A DNA stretch of 64,000 nucleotides, taken from Chthonomonas sp. (GTDB taxonomy: Bacteria; Armatimonadota; Fimbriimonadia; Fimbriimonadales; Fimbriimonadaceae). Location of the stretch: assembly GCA_016788115.1 (NCBI GenBank), contig JAEURR010000007.1, positions 1 to 64,000 of the forward strand. Direction: 5' to 3'. Shown piece after piece: positions 1-10,785 of the stretch (position 1 is the stretch's first letter; the number at the start of each line of letters is the position of its first letter). The notes beneath the pieces are model-generated. The model made no database searches and had not been told where the DNA came from. It saw nothing but the letters and a program-made list of their open reading frames with translations. A program made the translations under genes and the position numbers.

Positions 1-2905
<2,905 letters not shown>

Positions 2906-3016
2906 TGTGTGTTCATGCTTGCTTAAACTGATGCGCGTTCCTACAGTTCTATATTCAACTATCAAGGTGCTTTCGCGTCGTCGCTTTTCGGTTTCTCCGT
3001 CCAGCGGCAAAGAGAA

Positions 3017-3045
3017 ACTATACCAGAGGGCTCTCCGGGTGTCAA
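3017..3045 (-). promoter_or_regulatory. Sigma-70 promoter of the 23S rRNA gene
   Basis: The minus strand has TTGACA (3040-3045), a 17-nt spacer and TATAGT (3017-3022), a near-perfect sigma-70 promoter. Transcription would begin near 3010, giving a leader of about 105 nt before the 23S 5' end. The leader can fold a 7-bp hairpin (GTTTCTC/GAGAAAC) directly after the start. An inverted repeat (GATTTTC/GAAAATC, 3058-3073) lies just upstream of the -35 box. This is direct evidence that the 23S is transcribed on its own rather than from a 16S-23S operon. Confidence 0.88.
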
Positions 3046-3164
3046 GGGGGATAGGGGGATTTTCTCGAAAATCGTCGCCCTCCCCCGAGCGCCCCCGCAA
3101 CCCCGCTAGTCTTCCTGCGCGAGGGGTGCAGAAACGTCCGGATCGACCGATAGTACGAATTGGA

Positions 3165-3794
3165 ATGAACCGAAGTCGGCCCCGCTTTAGCTCAGTGATT
3201 GTCGTTGGTGCAGCCTTGCTCTGCATCGCGGGCTTTGACTGTAACGACACGGGTTCCAGGACCAAGGGCAGCGCCGCCCCCGTTTCGGCTGGCCCCCCGG
3301 TCACCGTCAAGATCATCCGAGTCCCCAAAGGCCCGATCATCAAGGGGCTCATCCACCCGAGTAAGCTCTCCCGTGCCGCGCTCAGCATTCGAAACAACAC
3401 CACGCAGACGATCGCGGTCCCTGTGGATCAAGTCCATGGGCGACTGCTGCTCTACGAGGGCGGTGGTGACAGCCTCATCACCGACACGCTGAACTACGGT
3501 TCCGAGCATCAGGGTCCCGTTACTGTCGAGGACCTGGTTTTCATCCCACCCAAGAAATCCACCATCGTGACCGTTCCGCTCATCAACGTGGGCTCGGTCC
3601 TTGAGCCCGGTACCTACAGCCTCAAGGCGCAGATTCTGGGCATCGATGAGGACCAAGTTGGGGCGGAGCAATGGCGGGCGATCAAGAAGGTACTCAGGGC
3701 GCGAAACGCCCAAATCTTCCGCCGACCCCGAACCGAGTCCGCCGCAGTCAAGTGGAGCATCGTTCCCGAACGGGCCGCGGTTCGCAAGCAGTAA
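3165..3794 (+). CDS. Secreted or membrane-anchored protein of unknown function
   Basis: A 209-aa protein I do not recognise. The ATG at 3165 is preferred over an upstream extension because it starts directly with a signal-type N-terminus (basic MNRSRPR, then a hydrophobic run to about residue 24). A cysteine follows at about residue 26, but the preceding residues do not make a good lipobox. The rest is mostly beta-type sequence with one region (about 60-155) rich in V, T and I, which would fit an immunoglobulin-like fold; that is inference. It is divergent from the 23S promoter and ends just before a convergent transaldolase-like gene. The interval 2906-3164 upstream holds the 23S leader and promoter and no other gene that I can see. 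Confidence 0.7.
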   Translation: MNRSRPRFSSVIVVGAALLCIAGFDCNDTGSRTKGSAAPVSAGPPVTVKIIRVPKGPIIKGLIHPSKLSRAALSIRNNTTQTIAVPVDQVHGRLLLYEGGGDSLITDTLNYGSEHQGPVTVEDLVFIPPKKSTIVTVPLINVGSVLEPGTYSLKAQILGIDEDQVGAEQWRAIKKVLRARNAQIFRRPRTESAAVKWSIVPERAAVRKQ

Positions 3795-3798
3795 CGCC

Positions 3799-4470
3799 CT
3801 AGGCGCGCGCCGGTTCAAAAATCGACAGCCCGGCCTTCTGCCAGTCGGCCAAGAACCGCTCCAAGCCCGAATCCGTTAGCGGGTGCTTGAACATCATCTC
3901 AAGGATCTTGAGCGGCAGCGTTGCGACATGAGCGCCCGCCTGTACCGCCTGGACCATGTGTAGCGGATGGCGAATGCTCGCCGCAAGGACCTGACTCTCA
4001 AACCCAAATCGCTCGACCATCTCGACGGTATCCGCGACTGCGCGCATGCCCTCATCGCTGATGTCGTCCACGCGTCCGACGAAATTGCTGATGTACGTTG
4101 CCCCGGCCTTTGCCGCAAGCAGCGCCTGACTCACCGTGAAAACCAGCGTGACGTTCGTGCGGATGTCCCGGTCCGCGAGCGTCTTGACCAACCGAACGCC
4201 GGGCTCAATGAGCGGCACCTTGACGACAATGTTCGGGTGCCAGCTCGCGATTTCAAGCGCTTCCTTGAGCATCGTTTCGTAATCGGTCGCCACGACTTCG
4301 GCGCTGATGTCACCCTCTGGAAGGAGCTCGCACATGGCGAGGACGGTCTCTCGGAACCGCTTGCCCGACTTTGCGATGAGTGTTGGATTAGTCGTGACTC
4401 CGTCTAGCACCCCCCATTCCGCTGCGCGCTTCACTTCATCCAGTTCGCCGGTATCTACAAAGAGTTTCAT
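3799..4470 (-). CDS. Transaldolase / fructose-6-phosphate aldolase family protein
   Basis: A 223-aa TIM-barrel enzyme of the small transaldolase (TalC/FSA) family, cytosolic, acting on sugar phosphates in the non-oxidative pentose phosphate pathway. The N-terminal MKLFVDTG and GVTTNPTL blocks, the Schiff-base lysine K84 in VVKVP, and the ISNFVGRVDD block (phosphate-binding region) are all present. Length matches the short family (about 215-225 aa), not the 320-aa TalB type. Aldolase and transaldolase activities cannot be separated from sequence alone. A transketolase gene lies elsewhere in the window (53984-55954), so the pathway is represented but not as one operon. Confidence 0.92.
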   Translation of the reverse strand: MKLFVDTGELDEVKRAAEWGVLDGVTTNPTLIAKSGKRFRETVLAMCELLPEGDISAEVVATDYETMLKEALEIASWHPNIVVKVPLIEPGVRLVKTLADRDIRTNVTLVFTVSQALLAAKAGATYISNFVGRVDDISDEGMRAVADTVEMVERFGFESQVLAASIRHPLHMVQAVQAGAHVATLPLKILEMMFKHPLTDSGLERFLADWQKAGLSIFEPARA

Positions 4471-4560
4471 CGCCCATGATTGTATCCTCTCTCGCCGGGT
4501 AAACCTCTCGACGATGCTCGGCGACCCTTCTCACCATATCAGTCCCGTCTGGGGTTGCCG

Positions 4561-5859
4561 TTGACAGTTGACTTGGGGACGATCGCAGCGTGTATCACCG
4601 GCGCACAGCGCGCGGCGGTCGCGATTGTCCGCGTGTCGGGGCCACAGGCGTTCTCAGTGGCTCGGCAAGTGTTCCAGCCGCTCGCAGATCCCATCGTCCC
4701 TCGACACGCTTACTATGGGCGCTTTTCGCACGGGGACGATGGGCTGCTTATCGCCTTTGAACCCGGGCACAGTTACACCGGCGAAGCCACCATCGAGTGC
4801 AACATCCACGGCTCACCTGCGAGCGTGCGCGCTCTGCTAGCGGCGTGTTTTCGCGCTGGTTGCCGGCCCGCAGAGCCCGGAGAATTCACCCGGCGAGCTT
4901 TCATGAACGGCCGCATCGATCTTACGCAAGCCGAGTCTGTGCGCGACACGATCGAGGCGCTCACCGAAACGCAACTTCGAGCTGCCCAAAGGACTCGCGA
5001 CGGGCATCTGCACAAGCAACTTCGGCACATCGTGGATCGACTCTACGGGGTGCTCGCCGCCGTCGAGGCCACGACCGACTTCGCCGAAGAGATTGGCGAT
5101 CTGGATACAGACGCTTCCCTCGCCGTGCTCACCGAGACGCTGCAAGCGCTCGCCGCCCTGGAGGCAACCGCCGACCGCGGACGCGTGCTTCGCGACGGAT
5201 TCCGGGTCGTGATTCTAGGCAAGCCCAATGCTGGCAAGTCTTCGCTCCTGAACGCCCTGCTTGGCATTGACCGTGCAATCGTGACCCCGACGGCTGGGAC
5301 CACCCGCGACACCGTAGAGGAGTTGGTCGAGCTTGGATCGGTTCCCGTCAGACTTGTGGACACCGCAGGGCTCCGAGATTCCGACGACGAGGTCGAGCGC
5401 CTCGGCGTTGAGCGCTCCCGCCGGGAGGCGGAAGCCGCCGACCTGGTCATCGACCTCAAAGCAGCGGATGACCGTGGCGAATGGATGCATGGAGCCAAAG
5501 ACGCCCGGGTGTTGCGCGTCATCTCCAAGGCCGACTTGCTCAAGCATCCGGCCGTCGAGCTCGCAACGAGCGCGGTCACCGGAACAGGAATCGCCGAACT
5601 CACCGAGGAGATCGTCCGACGAGCAAATCTCCAAGAAGTCGAGGCAGAGATTTTCATCCAAGCCCGGCACGTTCCCTACCTAACCCAAGCGATGGCTTCG
5701 ACCCACACGGCGATCGAAACCTTGGAACGCGACCTGCCAACCGACCTAGTGTCCACCTGCTTGCGCGATGCCATTCACCAGATCGGGATAGTGACCGGCG
5801 AGACCTCGACGGTGGATATGGTGGACCGTATCTTCGCCGACTTCTGCATCGGCAAGTGA
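4561..5859 (+). CDS. mnmE: tRNA modification GTPase MnmE
   Basis: Works with MnmG to place the carboxymethylaminomethyl group on wobble uridine 34. The TTG at 4561 gives a 432-aa product starting MTVDLGTIAA, aligned with the usual MnmE N-terminus; an earlier TTG at 4480 would add 27 non-conserved residues. N-terminal formyl-THF-binding domain about 1-115, helical domain, G domain from about 215 with the P-loop GKPNAGKSS, the DTAGLRD switch II and an SKAD G4 motif, then the helical C-terminus ending in the conserved CIGK, whose cysteine is needed for modification. The G4 asparagine is replaced by serine, which is unusual. mnmG is not in the window. The stop lies 1 nt from the convergent thioesterase gene. 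Confidence 0.96.
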   Translation: MTVDLGTIAACITGAQRAAVAIVRVSGPQAFSVARQVFQPLADPIVPRHAYYGRFSHGDDGLLIAFEPGHSYTGEATIECNIHGSPASVRALLAACFRAGCRPAEPGEFTRRAFMNGRIDLTQAESVRDTIEALTETQLRAAQRTRDGHLHKQLRHIVDRLYGVLAAVEATTDFAEEIGDLDTDASLAVLTETLQALAALEATADRGRVLRDGFRVVILGKPNAGKSSLLNALLGIDRAIVTPTAGTTRDTVEELVELGSVPVRLVDTAGLRDSDDEVERLGVERSRREAEAADLVIDLKAADDRGEWMHGAKDARVLRVISKADLLKHPAVELATSAVTGTGIAELTEEIVRRANLQEVEAEIFIQARHVPYLTQAMASTHTAIETLERDLPTDLVSTCLRDAIHQIGIVTGETSTVDMVDRIFADFCIGK

Positions 5860-5860
5860 C

Positions 5861-6397
5861 CTACGCGCCGATGAGCGCGTCCAGTTCTGCGTCCGACATT
5901 CTGCTCAAGTCTTGCTTGATCTCCTCAAACTCGGCTCGATGCCGTACGCGACGATCCCTCCGCATCTTTCCTTCCAAGAATCGCAGCTTCTCTTCGCGGT
6001 TCTCGCAGACGAGGCGAGGGACCTCCGCAGGTTTGCCGTCCTTCAGGTAGACCATCGTCACCCGAGCGGTGTTGGTATGCCTGCGGGTGCCTTCCATCAG
6101 GTTGGTTGCGTAGATTTCGATCGTGACTTCCATCGAAGTTCGGCCCACGTAGGTGATGAGCCCTTCCATTTCAACAAGTTCACCCACTTCGATCGGCTCG
6201 TGGAAATCGACCCGGTCAAAGCTCGCGGTGACCGCGATGCCGCCCGCGTACTTGCTTGCCGTCGCATAGGCGCAAATGTCGATCTTAGCAAGGATTGCTG
6301 CGCCAAACGCCTTACCCAAGAAGTTGGCATCGGTGGGTTCAATGACGACCGCAATTCTGACACGCGATTCCGAAACCGTCTTGGTCCGAACGCTCAA
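5861..6397 (-). CDS. Acyl-CoA thioesterase, hotdog fold (YciA/BACH type)
   Basis: A 178-aa protein with one hotdog domain (about 10-125) that would hydrolyse acyl-CoA thioesters. The block GKAFGAAILAKIDICAYA followed by ASFDRVDFHEPI is typical of the BACH/YciA group, where the aspartate and neighbouring residues form the active site. The charged C-terminal helix (about 130-170) resembles the tails of longer family members. It is the second gene of a two-gene unit: its start overlaps the stop of the upstream lipoprotein gene by 4 nt. Substrate chain length cannot be predicted. Confidence 0.88.
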   Translation of the reverse strand: MSVRTKTVSESRVRIAVVIEPTDANFLGKAFGAAILAKIDICAYATASKYAGGIAVTASFDRVDFHEPIEVGELVEMEGLITYVGRTSMEVTIEIYATNLMEGTRRHTNTARVTMVYLKDGKPAEVPRLVCENREEKLRFLEGKMRRDRRVRHRAEFEEIKQDLSRMSDAELDALIGA

Positions 6398-6756
6398 CCG
6401 TTTGCTCCACCGCTCAACACTTCAGCACGGCTGGCCTCGACGTAGGGCGGCGTTTCGGTCAGGTACAGCGACGCTTCCCCGACGTCATCGATCTTGATCT
6501 GAAACTCAAACGAAGTCGTGGGCGACTTCCACGTGAGGGTGTACGTCCCGGGGGTGACTTTGCGGGTGATCACGACGTCGAACGCCGCCGGACTGTACTT
6601 CCACTCAGTGTTCTCACCCTTCAGGACCAGGTCTTTGATGTCGCGAGGGTTCTCGAACTTTAGGGTCAACGCAACCATGTCCGACTTTGGGGTGCACCCC
6701 GCGATGCCCCCGACGAAACACAGTGCAACTGTCATCAGGCTCAAAGTTCGTTTCAT
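6394..6756 (-). CDS. Small lipoprotein of unknown function
   Basis: A 120-aa protein with a type II signal peptide: basic MKR, a hydrophobic core, then a lipobox IAGC with the acylated cysteine at about residue 21. The mature part is about 100 residues of beta-type sequence (FENPRDIKDLVL, GTYTLTWKS), which could be a single small beta-sandwich. It is the first gene of a pair with the downstream thioesterase, sharing a 4-nt overlap, so the two are probably co-translated, though a joint function is not obvious. I recognise no family. Confidence 0.75.
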   Translation of the reverse strand: MKRTLSLMTVALCFVGGIAGCTPKSDMVALTLKFENPRDIKDLVLKGENTEWKYSPAAFDVVITRKVTPGTYTLTWKSPTTSFEFQIKIDDVGEASLYLTETPPYVEASRAEVLSGGANG

Positions 6757-6815
6757 CTTGCCAAGTCCCTAGCCTGACAAATGTACCTTAGGAGTCGGCT
6801 CGTTCATACTAGGGC

Positions 6816-7982
6816 ATGGCTCGCATCCGACCTGCTCTTTGGCTTGCGCTTGTTTCCGTCCTCGCAGGAGGGTGCTCGAATACCAAGTCGGCACCGATGC
6901 CAGCGGCGAAAGGCACGGAAGCAGGCGGCGCGACCACCGGCGCTGACCCCGCACAACCTGGCGCGGGTGCCCAGTCTTCGGGCGCTCCTGGCCAAACGCC
7001 CGTCGCATCCAACAACCAGCCCACCTTGCCCGATGGAACAAAAATCCCCCCCATCCCTGGCCGTGGGCCCGGGACCCCAGGCGCGACTACAAAGCGTAAC
7101 ACTTCCGACGCCAAGCCATTCAGGACGCTGACAGTTCGGGGCGTGTGCGATCTATCGGGCCCGGACGCAAAGTGCTGGGACTACACGGGCGCACTCTCGA
7201 TCGACCTCACTCAGGCGGTGAACGCGGCCATGGCCAAGTCACGATCCGTCAGCCCAAGCATCACTGAGGAAATGCCCAAGGAGTTCAAAAAGCGCTTCAT
7301 CGTGACCATGATCAAGGGCCGAGGCGCAGGGCGGTTCGTGAACATGATTCAGGCGGGTACCTCACTCGACCGTCGCCCTACGTTCCGAATGGACTCTGAA
7401 CAGCCCTACGACCGCCAGAACCCCGATAAGCTCTTCACCCTCTACGAGGTGCTCGGAGTCGTCGCCGGACGGTCTCAACGATCAACGTCCCTCTTCGCGT
7501 TGGATGTCGAGTTCCTTGAGGGAGTGGCTGAGATACCCGCCACCGCCGGCTCAACTGCAAAGCTCGGTGGCGCAACCGTGACTCTCTCGAGCGTAGAATC
7601 GGCCGCGAAAAGTGCACCCACGACGAGCAATGTCAGTAGCGCTTGGAAGCTTGGTTTCAGTCTGTCCGGAGAGGGCGCAAGCGAGACCGGGTTTGACTTG
7701 GAGTTGCTCGATGCATCGGGCAACGAGATCCGGTTTGCAGGGGCGAACGGAGCGATTGGAGACACGACTCCCCCCAATCCGGACCAGCTTCGCGAGAATC
7801 CGAAATTGCGCGAAAAGGGCATGTTCAACCGGCCCGCAATCCCCGGCTACCAAGACCGACAATTGGGCGATCGCACCGTGTTCATCACCGTGGATCCGAA
7901 GAACATCGCCAAACTCCGGCTGAAGCCGTACGTCGGCAAGCGCATCGAAGTGAAGAACATTCCGCTCGACCCGCGCGGCTAG
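6816..7982 (+). CDS. Lipoprotein of unknown function
   Basis: A 388-aa protein. The signal peptide ends in LAGGC, placing the lipidated cysteine at about residue 20. A low-complexity Pro/Gly/Ala/Thr linker (about 24-95) follows, as in proteins that reach away from a membrane. The body contains regions with repeated beta propensity, and GVCDLSGPDAKCWDY (about 110-124) holds two cysteines that might pair. I recognise no domain. It is divergent from the 6394-6756 lipoprotein, with both starts within 60 nt. Its TAG stop shares a CTAG palindrome (7979-7982) with the stop of the convergent GNAT gene. Confidence 0.78.
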   Translation: MARIRPALWLALVSVLAGGCSNTKSAPMPAAKGTEAGGATTGADPAQPGAGAQSSGAPGQTPVASNNQPTLPDGTKIPPIPGRGPGTPGATTKRNTSDAKPFRTLTVRGVCDLSGPDAKCWDYTGALSIDLTQAVNAAMAKSRSVSPSITEEMPKEFKKRFIVTMIKGRGAGRFVNMIQAGTSLDRRPTFRMDSEQPYDRQNPDKLFTLYEVLGVVAGRSQRSTSLFALDVEFLEGVAEIPATAGSTAKLGGATVTLSSVESAAKSAPTTSNVSSAWKLGFSLSGEGASETGFDLELLDASGNEIRFAGANGAIGDTTPPNPDQLRENPKLREKGMFNRPAIPGYQDRQLGDRTVFITVDPKNIAKLRLKPYVGKRIEVKNIPLDPRG

Positions 7983-9010
7983 AGCGGCTTGATCATCACC
8001 CAGCTCAGATAGTTCGTGACTGGTTGCCAGTCGACTTCTGCGACGATGGTAAATCCCTCGCGCTCGTAAAAGGCGATGAGCCCCGTCGCAGGTTGGGCGG
8101 TGTCCAGAGCGAGGTATTGAGCTCCCTGAGCTCTAGCCTCCTCCTCCACGACCCTAAGCATCCTGCTCCCCAAACCCAATCGCTGGTACTCGGGGTCGAT
8201 GGCAAACTGGCCGAACCAACACGTTGGGGCGGGCGGCTTATACCCGTCGGTCGAATAAGTTCTGCACGGATGCAACGTCACCGTTCCGATGAGACTTCCG
8301 TGGCACTCGGCAACCCATGTGGCAACCCCACCTTCAATTCGCTCGCGAGTCACCTCGGACGTCTGGTGCGAAGCCAAGAATCGCAAACCTTCGCGCTCGG
8401 CGACCTGCCCGTAGGCGGCATGCAGCACCTCGGTGATCCGCTCCAAATCGTCTGTAGCGGATAGCCCTCGAATAGACACGGGAGCGAGCCGATGGTGCAA
8501 AGCGCTGAGATCGTCGAACACAAATCGCTGATCGGGATAGGGGACGCCATCCACCGTGAAAACCCCTTCTCCATAGTCCTGCCCGCCCCAGCCAGAATAG
8601 ATTGTTCGCGCGCGCGAATTGGCCGAAAACGAGCAGATGACGCAGCCGCGCTCGCCGTCCCGCAGCAGATCCCGCACGAACGCCGCGGTCAGCTGAGCCC
8701 CGATTTTTCTCCCTTGCACATCGGGATGCACGTACAGCGCGCCGAGTTCTTGCTGATGCGGCATTTCCGGATAGCCAGTTCGCTTGCGGATCGCGTAACC
8801 GACCACCGTTCCCTCCAGCACCGCCACCCATGTTGGGAGCTTGGCGACAGTCGATTCCCAGAGCTGGACCGCACCTGCGGTGGTCATGGCAGAAAGGTAT
8901 TCGGCGGGCAAAATGTCTGCGTACTGCTGACGCCAAGCGGCCAACTTGACGCGCGCGACGCCCGGTCCGTCACTTGCCTGCCCCCTTCGAATCTCCACGC
9001 CCTCACGCAT
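7979..9010 (-). CDS. Tandem GNAT-domain acetyltransferase
   Basis: A 343-aa cytosolic protein made of two GCN5-related N-acetyltransferase domains. The first (about 5-160) contains an acetyl-CoA loop region LYVHPDVQGRKIGAQL; the second (about 175-343) contains FAIDPEYQRLGLGSRML and a terminal FYEREGF motif typical of the fold. The ATG at 9010 is chosen because the sequence upstream runs into the divergent peptidase gene and does not look conserved. The second domain has the better Q/RxxGxG/A loop and is likely the active one. The acceptor substrate is unknown. Confidence 0.88.
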   Translation of the reverse strand: MREGVEIRRGQASDGPGVARVKLAAWRQQYADILPAEYLSAMTTAGAVQLWESTVAKLPTWVAVLEGTVVGYAIRKRTGYPEMPHQQELGALYVHPDVQGRKIGAQLTAAFVRDLLRDGERGCVICSFSANSRARTIYSGWGGQDYGEGVFTVDGVPYPDQRFVFDDLSALHHRLAPVSIRGLSATDDLERITEVLHAAYGQVAEREGLRFLASHQTSEVTRERIEGGVATWVAECHGSLIGTVTLHPCRTYSTDGYKPPAPTCWFGQFAIDPEYQRLGLGSRMLRVVEEEARAQGAQYLALDTAQPATGLIAFYEREGFTIVAEVDWQPVTNYLSWVMIKPL

Positions 9011-9044
9011 CTCGCAAGTATACGGACTCAGGTAAAAACCCGGG

Positions 9045-10406
9045 ATGCTTGTACCGGCGCTTGCACTCCTGACCGCGGCCCAGCCGCTGACGATCCAACA
9101 AGAGATCACGACGCTGCTTGCCGATCCAGCGCTCAAGGGTGCATCCATCTCCGCGCTCGCGGTCGATTCGACGGGTCGCGTGATCTTCGATCGTGACTCG
9201 GAACGACGGATGGTCCCGGCCAGTAATCAGAAACTCATTTCATCCCTCTTCGCTCTCAACAAACTTGGGTTTAGCTACACGCCGATGACCCTGTTCTGGC
9301 GCGAGGGGGACACGATAATCATCAATGCGCCTGGCGATCCAACCCTGAAGTGGTCTCAACTGCAAGAGGTCGCGACCAAGCTGGGACGGGCCAAATACGT
9401 GTATGTCCAGCAGGCGTACAACCCGGGTATTCACGGCGAATGGGAAGTCGGAGATCTGCCAAACCGATACGCCGCTCCTGTGAGCGCATTCACGTTTGAC
9501 CGCGGGAGCTTCGAGGTTTGGGCCGAGAACGGCAAAATCCGCCCGATGCCCAAGGAGTACGGGCTGAGCATTGGCTACGGCAGCCCAAAAGGTGCGGCCA
9601 AAGCGAGCTACAACTACTGGACCGGGAAGCTAACGCTCTCTGGAAAACTCCCCACGGTCCCCACGATGATCGAGGCGTTTGCACTGCGCGATCCCTCCGC
9701 CGTGGCATCAAAGCTCTTTGGCGACATTGCGATCGGCTACGCCGTGATCCCCAAACGAAACCCGGACGCCGCCATCATTGGACCCCGGCTGATTGAGACC
9801 GTCGAGGACTGTCTCGTCCGGAGCGACAACCTCTATGCGGAAAGTCTGCTGCTCATGGGTGCGGCACCGAACCGGAACAAACAGGTCGAGAACATCTATT
9901 CCGATGCAACTCAGCAGGCCGAGCGGTTCCTTTTCGATACGGTCGGTTGGAAAGAACCGCTAGCGAACGTCGTCGATGGCAGCGGACTGGCTCGGCAAAA
10001 CTTGGTCACGGCGCGGGGGCTGACGAGTCTGCTTCAATGGAGCAAGACACAGCCGTGGTGGATGATGTACAGCGATGCGCTTGCCTCCCCGGGTCGCGGC
10101 ACCCTTGAGGGCCGCCTCGCGGGATCAAGCTTCCGGGGCAAGACGGGAACCCTCACCGGAGTAGTCTCGCTCTCCGGATTCATCAAGAACGTGTCTGGCG
10201 AAGAGATCATCGTCAGCATGATCGTGAACAACGCGCCCGCAAACTCGCAAAAAGTCCGTTCTATTCTGGACTCCGTGGTTGTAAAGTTGGAGCAAGGTTC
10301 TCTCTATGGCACGGCTTTTGACGTTGGCACGCAACATGGCGCAATCAGTGCACGCAACATTCCCAACGCGAGCGTTGTATCTCCTGCTCGGAATTGGGTT
10401 CGTTGA
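9045..10406 (+). CDS. dacB: D-alanyl-D-alanine carboxypeptidase/endopeptidase, PBP4 (S13) family
   Basis: A 453-aa exported penicillin-binding protein that trims or cleaves peptidoglycan cross-links. A short N-terminal hydrophobic stretch (MLVPALALLTAAQ) serves as signal. Catalytic motifs are in order: S60-x-x-K63 (ASNQK), the SxG/N-type motif in DGSGLARQN (about 310-318), and KTG in GKTGTL (about 366). The long insert between the first and second motifs is characteristic of S13 peptidases. The 3' end overlaps the next gene by about 100 nt in another frame. Confidence 0.92.
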   Translation: MLVPALALLTAAQPLTIQQEITTLLADPALKGASISALAVDSTGRVIFDRDSERRMVPASNQKLISSLFALNKLGFSYTPMTLFWREGDTIIINAPGDPTLKWSQLQEVATKLGRAKYVYVQQAYNPGIHGEWEVGDLPNRYAAPVSAFTFDRGSFEVWAENGKIRPMPKEYGLSIGYGSPKGAAKASYNYWTGKLTLSGKLPTVPTMIEAFALRDPSAVASKLFGDIAIGYAVIPKRNPDAAIIGPRLIETVEDCLVRSDNLYAESLLLMGAAPNRNKQVENIYSDATQQAERFLFDTVGWKEPLANVVDGSGLARQNLVTARGLTSLLQWSKTQPWWMMYSDALASPGRGTLEGRLAGSSFRGKTGTLTGVVSLSGFIKNVSGEEIIVSMIVNNAPANSQKVRSILDSVVVKLEQGSLYGTAFDVGTQHGAISARNIPNASVVSPARNWVR

Positions 10407-10650
10407 CCTCGTCGCAACCGCGGTTCTTCACCAGCAGGGCCAGATCGTCGAACTGAATCCGATCATGCGGCCGGTCATTGAAACTAGCGAGTGGCTCTTT
10501 GCTTTCGTCAAGGGCGCAACGCTCGTCATCGCTTGGCTTTTCCTCGCCAAATACGGACACGCGCACAAGGAGTTCTGCCGCCGAGCCTGCCTCATCGGCA
10601 GTGCTGCCTACATTCTCATTTGGTGCTCTTGGTTCTTCGCGGCTGCCTAA
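10306..10650 (+). CDS. Small membrane protein, DUF5658-like
   Basis: A 114-aa protein with three predicted membrane segments (about 24-43, 62-82, 93-113). The pattern D-L-x-A-T at the end of the first segment and ELNPIMRP before the second is what DUF5658-type proteins show. The start at 10306 (or the ATG at 10339) lies within the 3' part of the PBP4 gene in another frame, so translation is probably coupled. A strong hairpin (10673-10708) follows, consistent with the end of this unit. Function unknown. Confidence 0.72.
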   Translation: MARLLTLARNMAQSVHATFPTRALYLLLGIGFVDLVATAVLHQQGQIVELNPIMRPVIETSEWLFAFVKGATLVIAWLFLAKYGHAHKEFCRRACLIGSAAYILIWCSWFFAAA

Positions 10651-10672
10651 TTCGGTACCCGAATCCATCCAA

Positions 10673-10708
10673 AATACAGGCATCGGAACTCGTTCCGATG
10701 CCTGTATT
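10673..10708 (+). terminator. Perfect 17-bp hairpin, probable terminator
   Basis: AATACAGGCATCGGAAC at 10673-10689 is matched exactly by its reverse complement at 10692-10708 with only TC between. The flanks are A-rich on the left (AAA) and T-rich on the right (ATTT). It closes the dacB/small-membrane-protein unit and separates it from clpB. Both strands could use it. Confidence 0.75.
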
Positions 10709-10785
10709 ATTTCGAGCCCGGTTGGAACGGATTTCGATCATAAGTCGTTTTTTGTAATGTCACTTGATAGTGAGACACTAAAGCC

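Noticed and set aside
2907-3164. An N-terminal extension of the first protein gene back to 2907
   Set aside because: It would run through the 23S promoter and leader, is rich in Arg and Pro, and would bury the clear signal peptide that begins at 3165.
5861-5912. Antisense frames across mnmE and the thioesterase
   Set aside because: They are composition shadows in a G+C-rich sequence: no start signals, no domain pattern.
10740-10785. A possible CIRCE or HAIR heat-shock operator before clpB (TGTCACT, TGAT, AGTGAGACA)
   Set aside because: The arms match only over five bases and fit neither the HrcA nor the HspR consensus.
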